64,000 bases of DNA from Megascapheus bottae (Eukaryota; Chordata; Mammalia; Rodentia; Geomyidae). The notes beneath the pieces are model-generated. The model did no database searches. It was not told the origin of the DNA and was given only the letters and a program-made list of their open reading frames with translations. Positions 57,991 through 64,000 of the stretch are shown here, in pieces; within the stretch, counting starts at the first letter, position 1, and each line of letters begins with the position of its first letter. The position numbers and the translations under genes were made by a program. The stretch lies in assembly GCA_024803745.1 (NCBI GenBank), contig JANJXV010001728.1:1-64000 (forward strand), given 5' to 3'.

Positions 57991-59729
57991 TCTGTGACTT
58001 CACACACCTCCATTCTATCTCTTCACACACCTCCATTGTGACTTCACACACCTCCATTCTATGAGTTCACACACCTCCATTCTAACTTCACAAACCTCCA
58101 TTCTATGACTTCACACTCCGCCATTCTGACTTCACACTCCTCCATTCTGTGAATTCACAAAACTCCATTCTATGATTTCACACACCTCCATACTATGACT
58201 TCACACACCTCCATCTATGACTTCACACACCAGTATATGACTTCACACACCTCCATTCTGTGACTTCACACACTTCCTTTGTGAGGACACACACCTCCAT
58301 TCTATGAGTTCACACACCACCATTATATGACTTCACATACCTCCATTCTGACTTCACAAACCTCCATTCTATGACTTCACAGACCTCGAATCTGTGACTT
58401 CACTCACCTCCATTCTATGACTTCACACTGCTCCATTTTATGACTTCCCACACCTCCTTTCTATGACTTCACCCACCTCTATTCTATGACTTCACACCTC
58501 GATTCTGACTTCAGATACCTCCATTCTGTGACTTCACATACCTCCATTCTATGACTTCAAACACCTCCATTCTCTGACTTCACACACCTCCATTCTATAA
58601 GTTCACACACCTCCATTCTATGAGTTCACACACCTTCATTTTGACTTCACACACTTCCATTCTATGACTTCACACAATTCAATTCTGTGACTTCACACAC
58701 CTGCATTGTGAGTTCACACACCTCCATTCTGTGACTTCACACACCTCCACACTGTGACTTTACACACCTCCATTCTGTGACTTCACACACCTCCATTCTG
58801 TGATTTCACACACAATCCGTTCTATAACTTCACAAACCTCCATTCTTTGATTTCACACACCTCCATCCTATGATTTCACACACCTCCATTGTGACTTCAC
58901 ACAGCTCCATTCTGTTACTTCACACACCTCCATTCTGTGACTTCACACACCTCCATACTATGACTTCCCCACACCTTCAATCTATGACTTCACACACCTC
59001 CATTCTATGACTTCACACGCTTCCAATCTATTACTTCACACACCTCCATTCTATGACTTCCCACTCCTTCATTCTTACTTCAGAAACATCCATTCTTGAC
59101 CTCACACACCTCCATTCTATGACTTCACAAACCTCCATTTTGTGACTTCCCACACCTCCATTCTGTGTTCACACACCTCCATTCTGTGACTTCACACACC
59201 TCCCTTCTGACTTCACACACCTCCCTTCTGTGACTTAACACACCTCCATTGTGAGTTCACCCACTTCCATTCTGTGACTTCACACACCTCCATTCTGTTA
59301 CTTCACACACCTCCATTTTGTGACTTCACACACCTCCATTCTATGACTTCACACACCTCCATTCTATGAATTCACACACCTCCATTCTGTGACTTCACAC
59401 ACCTCCATTGTATGACTTCACACACCTCTATTCTGTGATTTCACACACCTCCTTTCTGAGTTCACACAGCTCCATTCTATGACTTCAAACACCTGCATTG
59501 TGACTTCACACACCTCCATTCTATGACTTCACACATCTCCATTCTGACTTCACACACCTCCATGCTGTGACTTCACACACCTCCATTGTATGACTTCACA
59601 CACCTCCATTCTTTGACTTCACACACCTCCATTCTATGACTTCACACACCTCCACTGTGACTTCACAGAACTCCATTCTGTGACTTCACACACCTCCCTC
59701 TGTGACTTCTCACACCTCCAATCTATGAC
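57991..59729 (+). repeat. Mosaic block joining S-block and 6.4 kb-type series
   Basis: The first ~250 bp matches 48,130-48,380 (CTATCTCTTCAC at 58,015; CACTCCGCC; CACAAAACTCC). It passes directly to a CCAGTATATGAC monomer and the CTCGAATCTG series as in 44.8-45.1 kb. From about 58,740 it is like 45.8-46.0 kb (AATCCGTTC, TTCCCC at 58,965), and from about 59,060 like 32.7-33.4 kb. At least four source families are joined in 1.7 kb, all in register. Confidence 0.8.
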
Positions 59730-60645
59730 TTCACACACTTCCAATCTATGACTTCACACACCTCCATTCTATGACTTCACACACCTGCATTCTGACTTCA
59801 CACACCTCCATTCTCTGACTTCACACACCTCCATTCTATGACTTCACACACCTCCATTCTGTAACTTCACACACTTCCAATGTTTGACTTCACACACCTC
59901 CATTCCATGACTTCATACACCTCCATTCTATGACTTCAAACACATACATTCTTTGACTTCACACACCTCCATTTTGACTTCACACACCTCCATTCTGTGA
60001 CTTCACACACATCCATTCTTTGACTTCACACACCACAATTTTGACTTCACACAAGTCCATTCATTGACTTCACACACCTCCATTCTCTGACTTCACACAC
60101 CTCCATTTTGACTTCACACACTTCCATTCTGTGACTTCACACACCTCCATTCTATGACTTCACACACCTCCCTTCTATGAATTCACACACCTCCATTCTG
60201 TGACTTCACACACCTCCATTGTGAGTTCACCCACTTCCATTCTGTGTCTTCACACACCTCCATTCTCTGACTTCACATACTTCCATTATGTGACTTCACA
60301 CACCTCCATTCTATGACTTAAAACACCTCCGTTCTATGAATTCACACCCCTCCATTCTGTGACTTCACACACCTCCATTGTATGACTTCACCCACCTCCA
60401 TTCTGTGACTTCACACACCTCCATTCTCAATTCACACACCTCCATTCTATGACTTCACACACCTCCATTCTGTGACTTCCACACCTCCATTCTATGACAT
60501 AACACACCTCCATTCTATGACTTCACACCCCTCCATTCTATGACTTCACACACCACCATTCTGTGACTTCACACACCTCCATTCTATGACTTCACACACC
60601 TCCATTCTGTCACTTCACCACCTCCATTCTATGACTTCATACACT
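59730..60645 (+). repeat. Second copy of 54,985-55,900
   Basis: The offset is constant at 4,745 bp: CAATTTTGAC at 55,291 and 60,036, and GTCACTTCACC at 55,864 and 60,609. Shared private variants include CTATGACATAACAC (55,750 and 60,494). It ends near 60,645, where a CACTTGGATTC variant and the S-block anchor (60,688) follow. The stretch 60,646-60,890 is a short S-block remnant (TTGACATCATAAGCC at ~60,788) joined to the TTTCCATGACTTC series. Confidence 0.87.
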
Positions 60646-60892
60646 TGGATTCTATGACTTCACACACCTCCATTCTATGACTTCACACACCTCGTTTCTG
60701 AGTTGACACACCTGCTTTCTGTGATTTCACACACGTCCAATCTGAGTTCACACACCTCCAGTCTATGACTTCACACACCTCCATTCTTTGACATCATAAG
60801 CCACCATTCTATGACTTCCCACACCTCCTTTCCATGACTTCACCCACCCCCATTCTATGACTTCACACCTCCATTCTGACTTCACACACCTC

Positions 60893-61659
60893 CATTCTGT
60901 GACTTCACACACCTCCATTCTATGAGTTCACACACCTCCATTTTGACTTCACACCCCTCCATTCTAGGACTTCACACACCTTCATTCTTACTTCAGAAAC
61001 ATCCATTCTATGATTTCACACACCTCCATTCTATGACTTCACACACCTCCATTCTATGACTTCACACCTCCATTCTGTGACTTCACACACCTCCATTCTA
61101 TATCTTCACACACCTGCATTGTGACTTCACACACGTCCATTCTATGAGTTCACACACCTCCATTCTGACTTCACACACCTCCATTCTATGACTTCACACT
61201 CCTCCATTCTGACTTCACACAGCTCCATTCTGTGACTTCACACACCTCCATTCTGTGACTTCACACACCTCAACACTATGACTTCCCCACACCTTCAATC
61301 TATGACTATACACACCTCCATTCTATGACTTCACACGCTTCCAATCTATGACTTCACACACCTCCCTTCTATGAATTCACACACCTCCATTCTGTGACTT
61401 CACACACCTCCATTGTGAGTTCACCCACTTCCATTCTGTGTCTTCACACACCTCCATTCTGTGACTTCACATACTTCCATTATGTGACTTCACACACCTC
61501 CATTCTATGACTTCACACACCTCCCTTCTATGAATTCACACCCCTCCATTCTGTGCCTTCACACACCTCCATTGTATGACTTCACCCACCTCCATTCTGT
61601 GACTTCACACACCTCCATTCTCAGTTCACACACCTCCATTCTATGACTTCACACACCTC
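60893..61659 (+). repeat. 767 bp tandem repeat, first copy
   Basis: The CTAGGAC monomer lies at 60,964 here and at 61,731 in the next copy, exactly 767 bp apart. The unit contains a CTTCAGAAACATCC monomer, the short TTCACACCT monomer, a GTCTTCACACACC or ATATCTTC monomer, CACACGTCC, the TTCCCC anchor (61,283) and the GTGAGTTCACCC/CAGTTCAC series. Confidence 0.87.
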
Positions 61660-62263
61660 CATTCTGTGACTTCACACACCTCCATTCTATGAGTTCACAC
61701 ACCTCCATTTTGACTTCACACCCCTCCATTCTAGGACTTCACACACCTTCCTTCTTACTTCAGAAACATCCATTCTATGATTTCACACACCTCCATTCTA
61801 TGACTTCACACACCTCCATTCTATAACTTCACACCTCCATTCTGTGACTTCACACACCTCCATTCTATGTCTTCACACACCTCCATTGTGACTTCACACA
61901 CGTCCATTCTATGAGTTCACACACCTCCATACTGACTTCACACACCTCCATTCTATGACTTCACACTCCTCCATTCTGACTTCACACAGCTCCATTCTGT
62001 GACTTCACACACCTCCATTCTGTGACTTCACACACCTCCACACTATGACTTCCCCACACCTTGAATCTATGACTTCACACACCTCCATTCTATGACTTCA
62101 CACGCTTCCAATCTATGATTTCACACACCTCCCTTCTATGAATTCACACACCTCCATTCTGTGATTTCACACACCTCCATTGTGAGTTCACCCACTTCCA
62201 TTCTGTGTCTTCACACACCTCCATTCTGTGAATGCACATACTGCCAATATGTGACTTCACACA
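61660..62263 (+). repeat. 767 bp tandem repeat, second copy
   Basis: The order matches the first copy, with the TTCCCC anchor at 62,049 (61,283 in copy 1). Private changes include CCTTCCTTCTTAC, CATACTGAC and CTTGAATC. It breaks off near 62,260, where the 1.37 kb repeat starts. Confidence 0.85.
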
Positions 62264-63633
62264 CCTCCATTCTATGACTTCACACACCTCCCTTCTATGA
62301 ATTCACACCCCTCCATTCTGTGACTTCACACACCTTCATTTTATGAGTTCACACACCTCCATTTTGACTTCACGCCCCTCCATTCTAGGACTTCACACAC
62401 CTTCATTCTTACTTCAGAAACATCCATTCTATGATTTCACACACCTCCATTCTATGACTTCACACACCTCCATTCTATGAGTTCACACAACTCCATTTTG
62501 ACTTCACACACCTCCATTCTAGGACTTCACAAACCTTCATTCTTACTTCAGAAACATCCATTCTATGATTTCACACACCTCCATTCTATGACTTCACACA
62601 CCTCCATTCTATGACTTCACACCTCCATTCTGTGACTTCACAAACCTCCATTCTATGACTTCACACTCCTCCATTCTGACTTCACACAGCTCCATTCTGT
62701 GAATTCACAAAATTCCATTCTATGATTTCACACACCTCCATACTGTGACTTCACACACCTCCATCTATGATTTCAATCACCTCCATTCTGAGTTCACACA
62801 CCTCCATTCTGTGACTTCACACACCTCCATTCTGACTTCACACACCTCCAATATATGACTTCACACACCTCCATTCTGTGACTTCACACACTTCCATTGT
62901 GACGTCACACACCTCCATTCTATGAGTTCACACACATCCATTCTAGGACTTTACACTCCTCAATTCTGACATCACACAGCTCCATTCTATGACTTGACAG
63001 ACCTCGAATCTGTGACTTCACTCACCTCCATTCTATGACGTCACACTCCTCTATTCTATGACTTCCCACAACTGCTTTCTATGACTTCACCCAACTCTAT
63101 TCTATGACTTCACACCTCTATTCTGACTTCACACACCTCCATTCTGTGACTTCACACACCTCCATTCTTTGAATTCACACACCTCCATTCTATGACTTCA
63201 CACACCTCCAATCTATGACTTCACACACTTCCAATCTATGACTTCACACACCTCCTTTCTATGACTTCACAAACCTGCATTCTGACTTCACACACCTCCA
63301 TTCTCTGACTTCACACACCTCCATTCTATGACTTCACACACCTCCATTCTGTAACTTCACACATTTCCAATGTTTGACTTCACACACCTCCATTCCATGA
63401 CTTTATACACCTCCATTCTATGACTTCAAACACATCCATTCTTTGACTTCACACACCTCCATTTTGACTTCACACACCTCCATTCTGTAACTTCACACAC
63501 ATCCATTCTTTGACTTCACACACCACAATTTTGACTTCACACAAGTCCATTCATTGACTTCACACACCTCCATTCTCTGACTTCACACACCTCCATTTTG
63601 ACTTCACACACTTCCATTCTGTGATTTCACACA
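62264..63633 (+). repeat. 1.37 kb tandem repeat, first copy
   Basis: The next copy begins 1,370 bp to the right. The unit has two closely spaced CTAGGAC/CTTCAGAAACATCC series (around 62,390 and 62,520), and a CACGCCCCTCC monomer (~62,371) seen only in this repeat. After these come the CACAAAATTCC series, TGACGTCA at 62,900 and 63,036, CTCGAATCTG (~63,003) and the CAATTTTGAC series (63,526). Confidence 0.9.
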
Positions 63634-64000
63634 CCTCCATTCTATGACTTCACACACCTCCCTTCTATGAATTCACACCCCTCCATTCTGTGACTTCACA
63701 CACCTTCATTTTATGAGTTCACACACCTCCCTTTTGACTTCACGCCCCTCCATTCTAGGACTTCACACACCTTCATTCTTACTTCAGAAACATCCATTCT
63801 ATGATTTCACACACCTCCATTCTATGACTTCACACACCTCCATTCTATGAGTTCACACAACTCCATTTTGACTTCACACACCTCCATTCTAGGACTTCAC
63901 AAACCTTCATTCTTACTTCAGAAACATCCATTCTATGATTTCACACACCTCCATTCTATGACTTCACACACCTCCATTCTATGACTTCACACCTCCATTC
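63634..64000 (+). repeat. 1.37 kb tandem repeat, second copy, cut by window end
   Basis: Over the 350 bp available (63,651-64,000 against 62,281-62,630) I see a single substitution (A at 62,361, C at 63,731) and no length change. This makes it one of the youngest duplications in the window. It runs off the end in mid-monomer. Confidence 0.9.

Larger units (their letters stand above)
1..64000 (+). repeat. 21-23 bp monomer satellite array, window-wide
   Basis: The entire window is head-to-tail copies of a short monomer with core TGACTTCACACACCTCCATT plus C and a 0-2 base linker. A TA or TG linker gives 23 bp; no linker gives 21 bp; a few 19-20 and 22 bp forms occur. A consensus 23-mer has about nine C, seven T, six A and one G, so the + strand is strongly G-poor. 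All monomers I read have the same orientation, and no stretch departs from the repeat. The - strand carries GGAGGTGTGTGAAGTCA. Coding potential is negligible: a 23 bp period rotates the frame, so the TGA in the core stops each + frame about every third monomer, and the - strand meets TGA or TAG similarly. I do not recognise it as a named satellite. It suggests eukaryotic heterochromatin, but the species and chromosome location cannot be read from the sequence. Confidence 0.98.

Noticed and set aside
1..64000. CRISPR array (short direct repeats)
   Set aside because: Repeats of 20-23 bp abut each other with linkers of 0-2 bases. There are no unique spacers of 25-40 bp, no leader and no cas genes.
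1..64000. Telomeric, human satellite II/III or CENP-B-box content
   Set aside because: I saw no TTAGGG-type runs, no ATTCC pentamer arrays (occasional AATTCCATTC strings are part of the 23 bp monomer) and no CENP-B box-like sequence. The family cannot be assigned to a known centromeric satellite.
1..64000. Embedded transposon, unique-sequence island or tRNA/rRNA gene
   Set aside because: Reading line by line, every segment keeps the CTTCACACACCTCC-like core at 19-24 bp spacing. No run of non-repeat sequence longer than about one monomer was found.
1..64000. Nuclear-receptor half-sites (AGTTCA in GAGTTCACAC; TGACCT in a few monomers)
   Set aside because: These hexamers follow from single changes of the core and are too short and too common to support a regulatory call. 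The spacing of 21-23 bp or more does not form standard direct repeats.
1..64000. G-quadruplex array on the - strand
   Set aside because: Each monomer has only GG runs (GGAGG) without GGG tracts, so only weak two-tetrad structures would be possible.

Overview
The whole 64 kb window is one uninterrupted tandem satellite array. Every part of it is built from a 21-23 bp monomer whose + strand core is TGACTTCACACACCTCCATT, followed by C and then a short linker (TA, TG, occasionally TC or TT, or nothing). I estimate about 2,800 monomers, all in the same orientation. I found no unique-sequence island, gene, RNA gene, transposon, CRISPR or inversion on either strand. The + strand is extremely G-poor and pyrimidine-rich; the - strand reads as GGAGGTGTGTGAAGTCA-like repeats. 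This is a eukaryotic satellite, of the kind found in heterochromatic, pericentromeric or subtelomeric DNA. I do not recognise the monomer as a named satellite and cannot name the species.

The array is not a simple homogeneous repeat. Monomers differ by linker type and by marker substitutions, and these variants recur in fixed order, forming nested higher-order repeats. Left part (1-25.9 kb): a block at 1-3.4 kb resembles 9.86-13.4 kb. A 2.43 kb higher-order repeat, itself made of ~1.47 and ~0.97 kb halves, runs through 3.4-10.7 kb. A 2.70 kb higher-order repeat follows, with its markers at 11.4, 14.1 and 16.3 kb. Positions 8,181-17,070 (8,890 bp) are then repeated as a tandem second copy at 17,071-25,895 (8,825 bp). 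The 65 bp length difference is fully explained by two monomer-sized indels of 21 and 44 bp.

Middle part (25.8-43 kb): a ~6.42 kb period (25.8-32.2 kb, then 32.2-36.9 kb), interrupted in its first copy by a ~2.1 kb segment of the left-hand 2.43 kb family. After it comes a 2.68 kb tandem pair (38.13-40.81 and 40.81-42.8 kb), the second copy carrying a 472 bp internal deletion. Right part (43-64 kb): shorter and more rearranged segmental duplications with spacings of about 3.25, 1.42, 4.7-4.95, 2.95, 4.75, 0.77 and 1.37 kb. The last one is cut by the window end.

All duplication and deletion junctions I could place keep the monomer register, which points to homology-driven unequal exchange rather than blunt end joining. 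Two further points matter for a reader. The first ~4.64 kb carries many extra single bases that no other copy has, which looks like lower sequence quality. Several variant monomers also create perfect short matches to known transcription factor sites (CRE TGACGTCA; T-box TTCACACCT), repeated at higher-order positions. Coordinates of block edges are by eye and good to about one or two monomers unless given exactly.
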